Assembly (NCBI GenBank): GCA_944383415.1
Contig: CALWPK010000002.1
Coordinates: forward strand, 1-43,302
Direction of reading: 5' to 3'
Source: an uncultured Clostridia bacterium
GTDB taxonomy: Bacteria > Bacillota > Clostridia > Christensenellales > UBA1242
DNA: 43,302 nt
A model generated the notes under the pieces. That model saw only the letters and a list, made by a program, of their open reading frames with translations. It ran no database searches and had not been told where the DNA came from. The number at the start of each line of letters is the position of its first letter. The first letter of the stretch is position 1. Below are positions 1 to 8,703 of the stretch, in pieces. The translations under genes and the position numbers were made by a program.

Positions 1-77
1 ATCTAAAATTATCTAAAATTAACGCATTTGTTGTCAAATTGTTGTCAAATTCAATAAAAATAAAAATGGGGCAAAAT

Positions 78-106
78 GATGTTGTCCGTTTTAATCAAAC
101 AACATC
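78..106 (-). terminator. Weak hairpin at the end of the polysaccharide operon
   Basis: The 8-bp arms GATGTTGT (78-85) and ACAACATC (99-106) enclose a 13-nt loop that contains the stop codon of the last operon gene. On the minus strand it is followed after a short gap by a T-rich stretch. This is a plausible but imperfect terminator, because the T-run is not directly at the stem base. Confidence 0.35.
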
Positions 107-449
107 AATCTCGCACATTTTTTAAATTTTTTAAAAATATTACCGATAGCATATAATAGCTTCTCATACATGCGGAAAATGATCGCCACTGCCGACCCGC
201 TGACCCCATGCACGATTACAGCCAACCCGATGAAGGCACCTAAAAATCCGCCCTTAGCAACCTCTCCTTTGCTTTTATACTTTAGCTCCGGCTCTGCGAC
301 ATTGTCTTCAACCATCGCTGAATCTTGCACTTCATGCATAGTAGCCGTAATATTTTTTTGTCGCGATCGGTCATTTCATCGATCTTTGAATCGGAAAGAT
401 TTTCACGATCATTTAAGTTTTCTTCCTGTTTAAGATTCTTTTTATCCAT
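91..449 (-). pseudogene. Small single-TM protein, frameshifted at an A7 tract
   Basis: Reading from ATG 449, preceded by an AAGGA ribosome site, gives a charged N-terminus starting MDKKNLKQEENLNDRENLSD. That frame hits a stop about 55 codons in. Just after codon 30 lies a run of seven A's on the coding strand (353-359). One extra A there would join the frame to the open frame beginning near 339, which carries a hydrophobic segment (GGFLGAFIGLAVIVHGVSGS) and a lysine-rich tail ending at 91. The joined product would be about 119 residues: acidic N-terminus, one or two membrane segments, basic C-terminus. It is the last gene of the polysaccharide operon, 28 nt after the aldolase stop. No family was recognised. 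It may be a decayed gene, an assembly error in a homopolymer, or a slippage-expressed gene; alternatively the short ORF starting at 339 is used alone. Confidence 0.55.
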
Positions 450-477
450 ATTATATCCTTAATTTTGTTTAATTATA

Positions 478-2076
478 TTATTTTTTTGAGTCTATTATTT
501 TTTTATAGATACTTGGCGTCAAAAATTGAATAGAAAGTTTATTTGAGATGTCTAACAGTTGACTTGCATAATCCGCATTCTTTTCTCTTGCAATCTGTCT
601 AGTATTATGATCACTAATCGCTTCATCATAATAATTCTGTTCTGCACTTGTAGAAAACCCATCAAATCCTGCAAGCACTACATTTTTCGTCTTCAATTGT
701 AACAAAAGTCTTAAAGCCATCATACCAGCATTATCTGGTTGATTAAATCTAGAATCACAAAGGCTATAATAGTCTACGAATATTATATTCTTTGCAGCAC
801 TTGATAAATTTGAGGTGGCTATTACTTGTGCATTAATATTTTTGAAGTCAGATGAAGCAAACCTTTTTCTATTGCTAATAAAGACATATTTTACAGGGAT
901 TTTCTTAGGCATAAAGTTTACAGCAATCACTATAGGATGGTGCGAATTAATGTAATTAATAATATCAGCTTCATATTTAGTCACACTATTACCTGGTGCA
1001 ATAAGCAAAACTTCATTACCATAAATGCTTTGATTGAGCAGCTGAATATCATTTTTGCTGTTTGAATTTTGAAAATCAAGATAGAGTTGTTCAATTAATT
1101 TTTTATCGAAAAGGTGTCTTTTATCTTTTGGCAAACTTTGCAAAATGGTGTTTACTTCGTTCATTGTAAGAGTTTGAAGATTCATAAGGTAAGAAGCATA
1201 ATTTGGGTGACAGCCATAAATTGCTGACATATAGTAGTGAGCATTGTATCCCCAAGAGAATTTTAGCGAAATTGGAAAAATGTAATTGTCAATAGCGTCC
1301 AAGACGGGAACTAGATCATAGTTACCTTTACCAGTTTCATTCAAATATCTAACAATAAGTTCAGTGCAAAGATTGCCTGCACCTCGTCCCATACCATATA
1401 GCGAACTATCAATAATAAAATTTCGCTTTGAATCAAGGTTTACAATCTTTTGTGAATTAGCAAACGACATTTGCAGATTGTTGTGAGAGTGAAAACCGAT
1501 TCTAATCTCCGGGTTTAAGTTTCTATCAATAAGGTCAACAAAGTGCAAAAGTTTATCTTCATACAATGTCCCAAGAGTGTCAACCAAATAAAAGGCATAA
1601 GGGCTTAGACCATTAACCTGCTTGATAAGATTGATCAACTCTTCATCTGTATAAGTAGTTGTGCCTACAGGTTGCATACACACCTTATAACCTTTGCCCA
1701 TCAAGATTTTAGCGAAATTTATTGCTCTTTCAATTTTCGGCGCAGAGTTATGAAAAGTAAGTCTAACAATATCAACGCCTGTTGTCTTTGAATCATCAAG
1801 TGAAAGCGGATTCATTTCCTTTTCGTCAAGTGCAATCATTCCCGAAACTAAACTGACACCTTTATTTTTCGTCACTGGCAAAAGTTCAGCAGTTGAATTA
1901 AATAATGACTGATTTGATGTTCGAGGCAAATCTGTTAAAAACCCTATTTCAATAATATCAACTTTAGCATCCGCTAGATCTTTCACCACACCTTTGATTG
2001 TTTTCTCTCCAAATTGCCAATCATTAACATATCCGCCATCGCGAAGAGTGCAATCAAGAATTTGAATATTACTCAT
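478..2076 (-). CDS. HMGL-like pyruvate aldolase with C-terminal GT42/DUF115-like domain
   Basis: The 532-residue protein starts with the signature of the HMGL/DmpG aldolase family: DCTLRDGG (residues 8-15; Asp and Arg of the metal site), GFHSHNN (194-200; metal-binding histidines) and a GMGRGAGN loop (228-235). Family members such as 4-hydroxy-2-oxovalerate aldolase make or break a C-C bond between pyruvate and an aldehyde. Residues from about 353 form a second domain with IAPGNSV near its start and AGMMALRLLLQL...VVLAGFDGF later. This layout resembles the Rossmann-like fold of GT42 sialyltransferases and DUF115/MptE proteins, but the match is by eye only. The start ATG overlaps the TGA of the CMP-ulosonate synthetase gene by 4 nt, implying translational coupling. 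In this operon the likely role is making, and perhaps transferring, an unusual keto-sugar acid for a surface glycan. The substrate is unknown. Confidence 0.75.
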   Translation of the reverse strand: MSNIQILDCTLRDGGYVNDWQFGEKTIKGVVKDLADAKVDIIEIGFLTDLPRTSNQSLFNSTAELLPVTKNKGVSLVSGMIALDEKEMNPLSLDDSKTTGVDIVRLTFHNSAPKIERAINFAKILMGKGYKVCMQPVGTTTYTDEELINLIKQVNGLSPYAFYLVDTLGTLYEDKLLHFVDLIDRNLNPEIRIGFHSHNNLQMSFANSQKIVNLDSKRNFIIDSSLYGMGRGAGNLCTELIVRYLNETGKGNYDLVPVLDAIDNYIFPISLKFSWGYNAHYYMSAIYGCHPNYASYLMNLQTLTMNEVNTILQSLPKDKRHLFDKKLIEQLYLDFQNSNSKNDIQLLNQSIYGNEVLLIAPGNSVTKYEADIINYINSHHPIVIAVNFMPKKIPVKYVFISNRKRFASSDFKNINAQVIATSNLSSAAKNIIFVDYYSLCDSRFNQPDNAGMMALRLLLQLKTKNVVLAGFDGFSTSAEQNYYDEAISDHNTRQIAREKNADYASQLLDISNKLSIQFLTPSIYKKIIDSKK

Positions 2077-2822
2077 AAAACAATTTCTCCATTATCAATT
2101 TTTTGCTGCATAATTTTTCTAACCTTTTCGAGATCTTTAGGAGTATCAACCGAAAGTGTTGTTGCTTCAGTTAAAACGAATTTAATTTTATGACCATTTT
2201 CAAGAAATCTAAATTCATCTATATCTTCTATACTTTCAAGCTCTCCCCGTTTGGTTTTTGAAACAAATTCAAGTGCTTTTTTTGTAAAACATTGAACTCC
2301 AACAAATTTTTTAAATGTGTAGTTTGAATTGCCTTTCGGAAATGGAATTGGCGTTCTTGCCATGTACAAGCCATATCCGAATTTATCAACAGCTATTTTT
2401 ATTTTAGAAGTATCAACTGCGTCAATTGGATCTTTTAATATCATCATTCCATTGGCAACATAACTTGAATTAGGGTCAACTCCATGTGGAATAAGGTCTT
2501 CAATACATTTGCTTTCAATTAATGGCTCATCACCATTTATGTTGATATAAAAATCAGCATCAACTTTTGTTGAAAATTCATAAAGTCTATCCAAATGAGT
2601 AGGGCATTTTTCTGAAGTCATGATTGCTTTAATACCTAAATTTTCACAAACATCTTTAATTCTTTCATCATCGGTTGCAACATAAATTTCATCAATACCT
2701 TTTGCCATTTTTATTTGTCTGTGAATCCACCAGATCATAGGCTTGCCACAAATATCTGAAAGTGGTTTTCCTGGAAATCTTGTTGACGCATATCTAGCTG
2801 GGATTACTGCAACTATTTTCAT
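2073..2822 (-). CDS. KdsB-like CMP-ulosonate (CMP-Kdo-type) cytidylyltransferase
   Basis: The protein has 249 residues, a normal KdsB length. The N-terminal nucleotide-binding signature IPARYASTRFPGKPL (7-21) and the metal-binding NGDEP (96-100) are intact, as is a VDTPKDLEKV C-terminus. The family couples CTP to a 3-deoxy-ulosonic acid to give the CMP-sugar donor. One motif differs: where KdsB enzymes usually read S-G-T-D-R, this one has T-H-L-D-R (residues 75-79), hinting at a different sugar acid. Gene order (sialyltransferase-like GT upstream, aldolase overlapping downstream) supports a CMP-activated ulosonate. A clear AAAGGAG site precedes the ATG. KdsB is classically linked to LPS, but no other Kdo pathway gene (kdsA, kdsC, waaA) is in the window. 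Confidence 0.85.
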   Translation of the reverse strand: MKIVAVIPARYASTRFPGKPLSDICGKPMIWWIHRQIKMAKGIDEIYVATDDERIKDVCENLGIKAIMTSEKCPTHLDRLYEFSTKVDADFYININGDEPLIESKCIEDLIPHGVDPNSSYVANGMMILKDPIDAVDTSKIKIAVDKFGYGLYMARTPIPFPKGNSNYTFKKFVGVQCFTKKALEFVSKTKRGELESIEDIDEFRFLENGHKIKFVLTEATTLSVDTPKDLEKVRKIMQQKIDNGEIVL

Positions 2823-2833
2823 AATTTTCTCCT

Positions 2834-4459
2834 TTAATTTTTATCATTTGATATATTATTTTTAAGGTTTTCAATGATTTGCTTTTGCTTTGTCACTTCG
2901 TCAAAAAGTAATGAAATTTTTATGTTGTTAATCGTTTGATTGTATTTGGTTTCATTTGAGTTAATACTTATTTTTATACCTGTATGTATTAAGTTTTTTT
3001 CAAAACTGAAATTTAAAACATTATTTTTAAACTCTTGATCTTTGCTAAAGATGAAAATTTGTTCATCTTCAAGGCCACCTAAATATTTGTCTCTAAGTTT
3101 ATTTTTATGAATCGTTAAAACTATGAAGTTGTCTAGCAATTTTATATTATTTAGAGAAATAAGATTTGCTATATCTTTAATAAATACAACTTTCGTTTTC
3201 TTGTCTGCTTCTACCAATGCTGATTCTAGATTCCTAGCATCTTCATCCGAATAATCACCTATGAGTGTTAAAATATTTCCTTTCAAAATCCTTGTATTTA
3301 TTCCCAAAAATTCTTTGTCGACCGGCAGATTGGTAGCATTGTCTTTGAATAACTTCAAAAAGTTTCTATTGATTCCAAAATGGTGATAATTATATGAATT
3401 TCCAAATAGACTTTCAATCTTGAAAGCAACAAATAGTTTGTGCACAAGATTATAATTGTAATAATAATTATCAGTTAATCGTATTTCTTCGTCTATAAAG
3501 TCCTTGAGTTTATCATTCCCTGTAGAATTTATTGAAATCAACTTATTATCATGAAAACCTGGTATAAGTGCGAATATTTCAATTGGCAGAGTCGAATTAA
3601 TCGTGGGCATATATGGCTCAATGTATTCTACAAAACTTTTTTTCATTGTTTGTGGATGATCTTTAATAAAAACGGGTTCATCTTTGAAATAATAATCAGC
3701 AATGAGCATAAATGGTAAATAATGGTTTGGCATTCCAAGATTTGTCTTTGGTAAACTATATCCAGAACTATTCAGTAGCAAAATATTGCAATTGTGATAT
3801 AAATTATTATCTTTGATATCTAGGCATTTAACAATCAAATCCTTATCTTCATTTGATATACTAAAATACTCTTTCAAAAAGTCAAAATGGTTATCAATAT
3901 TTTTATATTCTATTTTCGATTCAGGATACAAATACCTATGATTTGAATGGCGATTATCGCCTGTTAGTGCGTTATATTTTCTCGAAAGTTCCTCTATCCA
4001 AATCGGAGATTTCAAGTATTGCGTATTTATATGATACCTATTTTTATTAGCAAATTGATTCGCATAAAGTTCAATAAAGTCAATTTTTTTATGGTTAAGG
4101 ATACAATATATTGAGAAAAAGTTTTGTACATCGCAAGCAGTAAGGATCGTTTTTGCATTCTTAATATCTAGATTATTTTGCTCGAAAATGTTATCATAAA
4201 ATTTCAAAATAAAATCTTTACCAGTTTCATCAAACTTAATTGATGGCTCAAAAATGCAAATAATTTTGATAAAAACATTATTTTTGACTAAGTTCTTAGT
4301 AAAATCCAAATCTGCAAACGGGAGATTATTTACTATCAAAACAACATCATCATTTTTGAACAATTTGAACTTCATAGTCAATGCTTGAAAAAGGGCTGAC
4401 AAATGTTGAATTTCTATGATAACATAACTTTCATTTTTCACATCATTTGAATTAGTCAT
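2834..4459 (-). CDS. Sialyltransferase-like glycosyltransferase (GT52/polysialyltransferase type)
   Basis: A soluble protein of about 541 residues. The middle holds a pattern typical of CMP-sugar-using GT-B transferases of the GT52/polysialyltransferase group: a K-D-H-P motif (FIKDHPQTMKKS), then about 25 residues later LPIEIFALIPG and then ISINSTG. The N-terminus (YVIIEIQHLSALFQAL) resembles their TPLQ-type opening strand. The last ~160 residues match nothing I recognise and end in a charged, coiled-coil-like tail. The start is set at ATG 4459 because a strong GAGAGGGA ribosome site lies just upstream; an in-frame TTG at 4474 would place that site inside the coding region. It follows the HAD-protein gene by 15 nt and precedes the KdsB-like gene by 11 nt. 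It probably transfers the CMP-activated acid made by its neighbours; acceptor unknown. Confidence 0.5.
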   Translation of the reverse strand: MTNSNDVKNESYVIIEIQHLSALFQALTMKFKLFKNDDVVLIVNNLPFADLDFTKNLVKNNVFIKIICIFEPSIKFDETGKDFILKFYDNIFEQNNLDIKNAKTILTACDVQNFFSIYCILNHKKIDFIELYANQFANKNRYHINTQYLKSPIWIEELSRKYNALTGDNRHSNHRYLYPESKIEYKNIDNHFDFLKEYFSISNEDKDLIVKCLDIKDNNLYHNCNILLLNSSGYSLPKTNLGMPNHYLPFMLIADYYFKDEPVFIKDHPQTMKKSFVEYIEPYMPTINSTLPIEIFALIPGFHDNKLISINSTGNDKLKDFIDEEIRLTDNYYYNYNLVHKLFVAFKIESLFGNSYNYHHFGINRNFLKLFKDNATNLPVDKEFLGINTRILKGNILTLIGDYSDEDARNLESALVEADKKTKVVFIKDIANLISLNNIKLLDNFIVLTIHKNKLRDKYLGGLEDEQIFIFSKDQEFKNNVLNFSFEKNLIHTGIKISINSNETKYNQTINNIKISLLFDEVTKQKQIIENLKNNISNDKN

Positions 4460-4474
4460 AACTTTCCCTCTCAA

Positions 4475-6607
4475 TTATAATGGCCACTTATTTATAATTT
4501 CTTTTTCAAGCAAAATTTGACCAATGGAAACATACTTCTTTATTGGAATATTTAGTCCTGCCACTTGATATGGAGTATCTAATACATCTCCTATAATTCT
4601 AGCGACATACTCATTGCAATTTAAAATAACATTCATTGGCTCATAAGCATCCACTGCTGACATTGGTAAATATTTTCTATATTTGCTTCTATACTTTTCG
4701 AATTCTTCAACAAATTTTTCTATCCCTATGTGAAATTCTCTTATAATATCTTTATTTGGATTGTCTTCATAGGTCAAAAATTCTACTGAATTATTTGATT
4801 TGTTCAAGTGATATTCAACTAAGGAATTTCCTTCACTCGTAAATATTGATTCTAGAACTAATACTGTAGAAAACTCAATATCACCATCAGGTCTGACCAT
4901 ATCTCGATTGTGTATATGGTCATAGGCATAGGTGGTGACAACTCCTCGAGAAATTAAATTCACTGCAGCTTCGCTTCTAGTACTACCCAATAAAACGCCT
5001 TTCACCTCATCACATAATTTCCATTTCCTTACCAGCAAATATTCCAAATATGCGATAATTGAACCTCTCCATCCCAAATCAACAATACAGATTTTCTTTG
5101 CTTCTCCAATCATACTTTTGAAATATAATTTTGCAGCAGTTTCATTATCTTTAAAATAATCTGTCACTGCATCAATATTGTCCCTAATCACATTTTGAAC
5201 ATCTTGTAAATTTGAGCCAAAAATATAACTTTTTCTATTTAGCCTGCTTGGCAACTTGTCTAATAAAAACGATAAGTTAAGCTCATTGAAAGCCCTCTCT
5301 ATTGTATAACCTCTATCAGATCTGGACAAAAGCGTATGAAATAATATTTCATTGGTAAAATCAGCATATAGACATTCTTGCAAGGCAAATCTAGAAGTCA
5401 CGACATATTCATTGTCATATTTTTTATAAAATTTATTGTAAGTTTTGTAAAAAATATCCATATCTCGAGCCATAAATAAAATTTTGTCTAAATTATTATT
5501 TTTTACAAACTCATTTATCCATTCACAATATCCAACTACAATCGGACCTGCGTATAAAAATGCAAAACTTTCACGAGCAGTATCATTACATAGCCCATTA
5601 TAAAAATAGTTATTCACTACACCTTTGTACATTTGTCCAATAGGAGAATACAATTTCTGCGGTCTCAAACAATTCCCAAAATTATTGCAGTTTTCGTAAT
5701 AGAAACCTACCACTCCCGCTTTTTGAGCACCTTTCATATCAGCCTCTTCATTGTCTCCGATATGAGCAAATGATTTGGCATCGGGATATTCTTTCTTCAC
5801 TATTTCGAATAATGCACCACTGCCCTTATTATATCCGTGCTCACAAGACACAAAGATTCTATCTAAACCTACGAATCCATTTTTTTCTAAAATTGCCTTA
5901 ATTACTTTTGAGGGCAGATACATATCACTTGTGGCTATTAATGTTTTTCCTTTCTTCTTTAGAATATTAAATACTTCTAACATATAAGGGTTTGCATAGC
6001 AGATTTCTTCTTCTAAAACGATTTCTTTTTCTGCATCTTCCTTCTTTAAATAACAAATTTTTTCAAGTTCAGAATAGATATCGTAAATATCCACTTCAAA
6101 ATTTGGTTTTGATGTGTTCTGCCTTGCAATAAATTCTGCACGTCTCCTATAATCACCAAAATTTACTATATCATTTTCTGCTTCTAACAAATAAAAAATA
6201 TCAGTAGGCTTCGCAAACGGCCTAAATATACAGGTATCAAACACGTCGAATGATATGACATCATATTCGGATAATTCTTCAACCAATTCTGCTGGACTCT
6301 TTCTCGGCAAAAGTTGACTATCTGGCAAAGCTGTGCACTCTTCGTTCACTATGTGGAGATTATTTGAGTTGCAGCTTCTACTTTTGAATGGATTGTACGC
6401 GCCCTTGGGGAATGAGACCTTTGTCAAATCTTTATTTGCTCTATCTGCCCTAATAAGTTTGAATAGAAATCTCCACGACTTGAATTTATTTTTATTATGA
6501 AAATCAAGATTGTGATATTTATACAACCTATATACATAATCCACATTGGGATATTTATTCACAATCTTTGAATATCTTTTTATCTTTAAATCCTCTAACT
6601 TACTCAT
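4475..6607 (-). CDS. Polysaccharide-locus HAD-family protein, two-domain
   Basis: A 710-residue protein. Residues about 115-325 are a HAD domain with all key motifs: DVFDTCI (nucleophile D121, acid D124), ATSDMYLP, a downstream lysine and HIGDNEEADMKGA. Residues about 335-710 form a second domain of the type often fused to HAD domains in capsule and O-antigen loci. It is marked here by GPIVVGYCEWINEF, LFMARDMDIFYK (usually LARDG), VTSRFAL and DLGWRGS. The biochemical role of that domain is unsettled, possibly glycan phosphate transfer or release. The first ~110 residues are basic and aromatic and were not recognised. As first gene of the minus-strand operon it has a GGAG ribosome site before the ATG. 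Function beyond polysaccharide biosynthesis or modification is inference. Confidence 0.7.
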   Translation of the reverse strand: MSKLEDLKIKRYSKIVNKYPNVDYVYRLYKYHNLDFHNKNKFKSWRFLFKLIRADRANKDLTKVSFPKGAYNPFKSRSCNSNNLHIVNEECTALPDSQLLPRKSPAELVEELSEYDVISFDVFDTCIFRPFAKPTDIFYLLEAENDIVNFGDYRRRAEFIARQNTSKPNFEVDIYDIYSELEKICYLKKEDAEKEIVLEEEICYANPYMLEVFNILKKKGKTLIATSDMYLPSKVIKAILEKNGFVGLDRIFVSCEHGYNKGSGALFEIVKKEYPDAKSFAHIGDNEEADMKGAQKAGVVGFYYENCNNFGNCLRPQKLYSPIGQMYKGVVNNYFYNGLCNDTARESFAFLYAGPIVVGYCEWINEFVKNNNLDKILFMARDMDIFYKTYNKFYKKYDNEYVVTSRFALQECLYADFTNEILFHTLLSRSDRGYTIERAFNELNLSFLLDKLPSRLNRKSYIFGSNLQDVQNVIRDNIDAVTDYFKDNETAAKLYFKSMIGEAKKICIVDLGWRGSIIAYLEYLLVRKWKLCDEVKGVLLGSTRSEAAVNLISRGVVTTYAYDHIHNRDMVRPDGDIEFSTVLVLESIFTSEGNSLVEYHLNKSNNSVEFLTYEDNPNKDIIREFHIGIEKFVEEFEKYRSKYRKYLPMSAVDAYEPMNVILNCNEYVARIIGDVLDTPYQVAGLNIPIKKYVSIGQILLEKEIINKWPL

Positions 6608-6726
6608 TTTTGCTCCATCAATTTTCTACAAAATATAACATAATAACCATATTAGTATAACATCAATAACTATTAAAGTCAAACTATAAATATCATAATT
6701 TGATTTTATTTTTATATTGGATATTT

Positions 6727-6755
6727 TTGACATAAATATTATGATTTGTTAAAAT
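6727..6755 (+). promoter_or_regulatory. Promoter of the GT2 gene
   Basis: A consensus TTGACA (6727-6732), a 17-nt spacer and TAAAAT (6750-6755) lie 19 nt before ATG 6775, with AAAGGAG in between as the ribosome site. It sits in the divergent gap shared with the minus-strand polysaccharide operon. Confidence 0.8.
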
Positions 6756-6774
6756 TAAATCCAAAGGAGCTTAT

Positions 6775-8022
6775 ATGGCGAAAGTGTCGGTGGTAATACC
6801 TCTATACAATACTGATGTGGGTTATTTCAGGCAGTGTCTAGACAGCCTGAATCAATCTTCTCTCGCCAAACGAGCAGAACTTGAAGTCATAATCGTGAAT
6901 GACGGATCTAGTGTGGACTATACTGAAATTAAAAAAAGTTATCCACATTTCCACATTTTTTCTACTGAAAATAAAGGCACCTTGAGTGCACGATTGTTTG
7001 GGCTAAGCAAAGCTAGTGGTGACTATATATCGTTCGTTGACTCAGACGATACGGTCACCTTTGATTATCACGAGGCAATGCTGCGCACAGCAGAAGAGAC
7101 GAGCGCCGATATAGTATTTAACGACTGGGCATTTTGGACTGACAATTCAAAATATGTTTGTACAAACGATACTACCATCAATAGCGATTTTCTTTTAGAG
7201 GACGATGCTGTGCTAAGTAAGTTTTTTTCTTCCTGCGGTGCTGAGCACTCATACTATGTGCTTTGGAATAAGTTATTTAGACGCGAGATCCTATTGAAGG
7301 CAAAGGAGAACATAGAGCGATTGGGGCTGTCAAAATTGGTATTTGCGGAGGATGCGCTGACCTCGTATTTTGCATTCTCACACGCGAAAAAGATCGTGAA
7401 TACCCACTCTGGATATTATTTCTATCGCATACACGACAACCAACAAATCTATGTCTCAGACAGAGATAAATTTCTAAATCAAGTGCATTCTATGGGCAAG
7501 GTATTCGAAATAATGGAAGCTCATCTAGGACAAATCTCACGCCACGATGAGCTATATCCTATGCTGAAAAAATGGAAAGAGCTAATGGCATCAAGCAATC
7601 TAATCACTGCTAAGCACTCGCACTTTAGCGACATGAAATCTGTGATAATGGACACATATTCGGTAAATAAAATAGGTCGCTTACCAGTAAGTGCGCAAAA
7701 GCCATATGAAAAACATTTATTACTCCCCTGCAACCTTGATGAGATAGAAAGTCTATTGAAAGAAATCTGCAGTAGCAAGGAAAATGTCAAAATTGCAGTA
7801 AAAAAGCATAGCTATATCGACCATCGACTCCAAGACCTGCTTAAACTTTTTCCACATGTTATCACCATTACTTATGACAAAAAAGATGTAGACATTATAG
7901 CTCCTCGCGAGATCCATTCGCTGAAGTTGCGTATACTACATAATCCGCTAGTATACAAAATCGGCATGATCCTAGTCCCTAAAGGAAGCAAAATCAGAAA
8001 ATTACTAAAATCAAAAATATAA
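6775..8022 (+). CDS. GT2-family glycosyltransferase
   Basis: A 415-residue protein. Residues 1-~230 are a GT-A domain of glycosyltransferase family 2: VSVVIPLYN opens it, VNDGSS (41-46) is the nucleotide-binding motif, and VDSDD (88-92) is the metal-binding D-x-D. A later W-N-K-L-F...AEDALTSYF segment matches the usual acceptor and catalytic-base region. Residues ~240-415 form a C-terminal extension without recognised domain, ending in a basic stretch that could lie against the membrane. It transfers a sugar from a nucleotide donor during surface glycan assembly; donor and acceptor cannot be told. It is divergent from the ulosonate operon, with its own promoter and a strong ribosome site. Confidence 0.85.
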   Translation: MAKVSVVIPLYNTDVGYFRQCLDSLNQSSLAKRAELEVIIVNDGSSVDYTEIKKSYPHFHIFSTENKGTLSARLFGLSKASGDYISFVDSDDTVTFDYHEAMLRTAEETSADIVFNDWAFWTDNSKYVCTNDTTINSDFLLEDDAVLSKFFSSCGAEHSYYVLWNKLFRREILLKAKENIERLGLSKLVFAEDALTSYFAFSHAKKIVNTHSGYYFYRIHDNQQIYVSDRDKFLNQVHSMGKVFEIMEAHLGQISRHDELYPMLKKWKELMASSNLITAKHSHFSDMKSVIMDTYSVNKIGRLPVSAQKPYEKHLLLPCNLDEIESLLKEICSSKENVKIAVKKHSYIDHRLQDLLKLFPHVITITYDKKDVDIIAPREIHSLKLRILHNPLVYKIGMILVPKGSKIRKLLKSKI

Positions 8023-8273
8023 ATTTTATATCCACAGCCTATATTCAATTCATTTTTCTAGTTTGAGGTTCATTCTTGAAGGCCCATACAGCCACGCGCT
8101 TATATAGTCAATATGACAATGAAAATGATTTATGCTCTACTTACCAAGATCATATTTTAGACATTCCAAATAAAACAAATTTCTACTAATATTTTAAAAA
8201 AAAGACAGTATCTATCATATTAATCCCCACCGAACACTCACTTGAAACATATTCAGTTGTATATAATAAAGAC

Positions 8274-8645
8274 ATGAGATTGCGTAGCAAACAAAAAAAT
8301 AAACTAATCATGGAATATATACGAATATCCGGTGCGGTGTCTTTTTTATATAAAATGTTAAACAGATCAAATAACGCAGATGTGCTAAGTAGTTTGTATC
8401 AAAAATACCTGAACCTAAGTCGTGTGTATGAAAAATTATTTTTCAAATACGACATGCTAGATCTGTCTTTTTCTCTCTTAAAACGCGAACTGAATTCTCA
8501 AACTATGCTTGATATCGGCATTGAACCTAATAATCTAATATACATTCTAGGACGAGCATATACTAGTTATGAACAGACGCTTCGTGAAGAGCTGGATGCT
8601 TCGCGTTTTAATGAATTTGAAAAATATTACATTCTTTCGACATAA
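8274..8645 (+). CDS. Unknown 123-residue protein
   Basis: Not recognised. The product is soluble, helical-looking and fairly basic at its N-terminus. A TATAAT box (8262-8267) ends 6 nt before the ATG and there is no ribosome site, so the gene may be leaderless, although its -35 box is poor. The same frame stays open upstream of the ATG to a TAA at about 8194 and, beyond that single stop, reads protein-like back to about 8072. The present ORF could therefore be the remaining end of a longer decayed gene. It lies between an intact glycosyltransferase gene and a broken sugar-phosphate transferase, in the degraded edge of the polysaccharide locus. Confidence 0.45.
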   Translation: MRLRSKQKNKLIMEYIRISGAVSFLYKMLNRSNNADVLSSLYQKYLNLSRVYEKLFFKYDMLDLSFSLLKRELNSQTMLDIGIEPNNLIYILGRAYTSYEQTLREELDASRFNEFEKYYILST

Positions 8646-8667
8646 TATGGAAATTCAGCGAATATTC

Positions 8668-8695
8668 TTGTATTAATTTGATATTGTGTTATAAT
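8668..8695 (+). promoter_or_regulatory. Promoter of the broken sugar transferase
   Basis: TTGTAT (8668-8673), a 16-nt spacer and TATAAT (8690-8695), 8 nt before ATG 8704. No ribosome site intervenes, so the original gene was probably leaderless. Confidence 0.5.
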
Positions 8696-8703
8696 ATACA
8701 AAT

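Noticed and set aside
170..433. 87-codon plus-strand ORF opposite the small membrane gene
   Set aside because: Ser/Pro/Thr-rich antisense translation with no ribosome site or family; the minus-strand gene explains the sequence.
2073..2822. KdsB-like gene taken as proof of a Gram-negative with LPS
   Set aside because: No lipid A, waaA, lpt or other Kdo genes are present, and the rest of the window (DegV pair, lipoproteins, promoters, RBS strength) fits a Bacillota-like genome; KdsB homologues also serve capsules.
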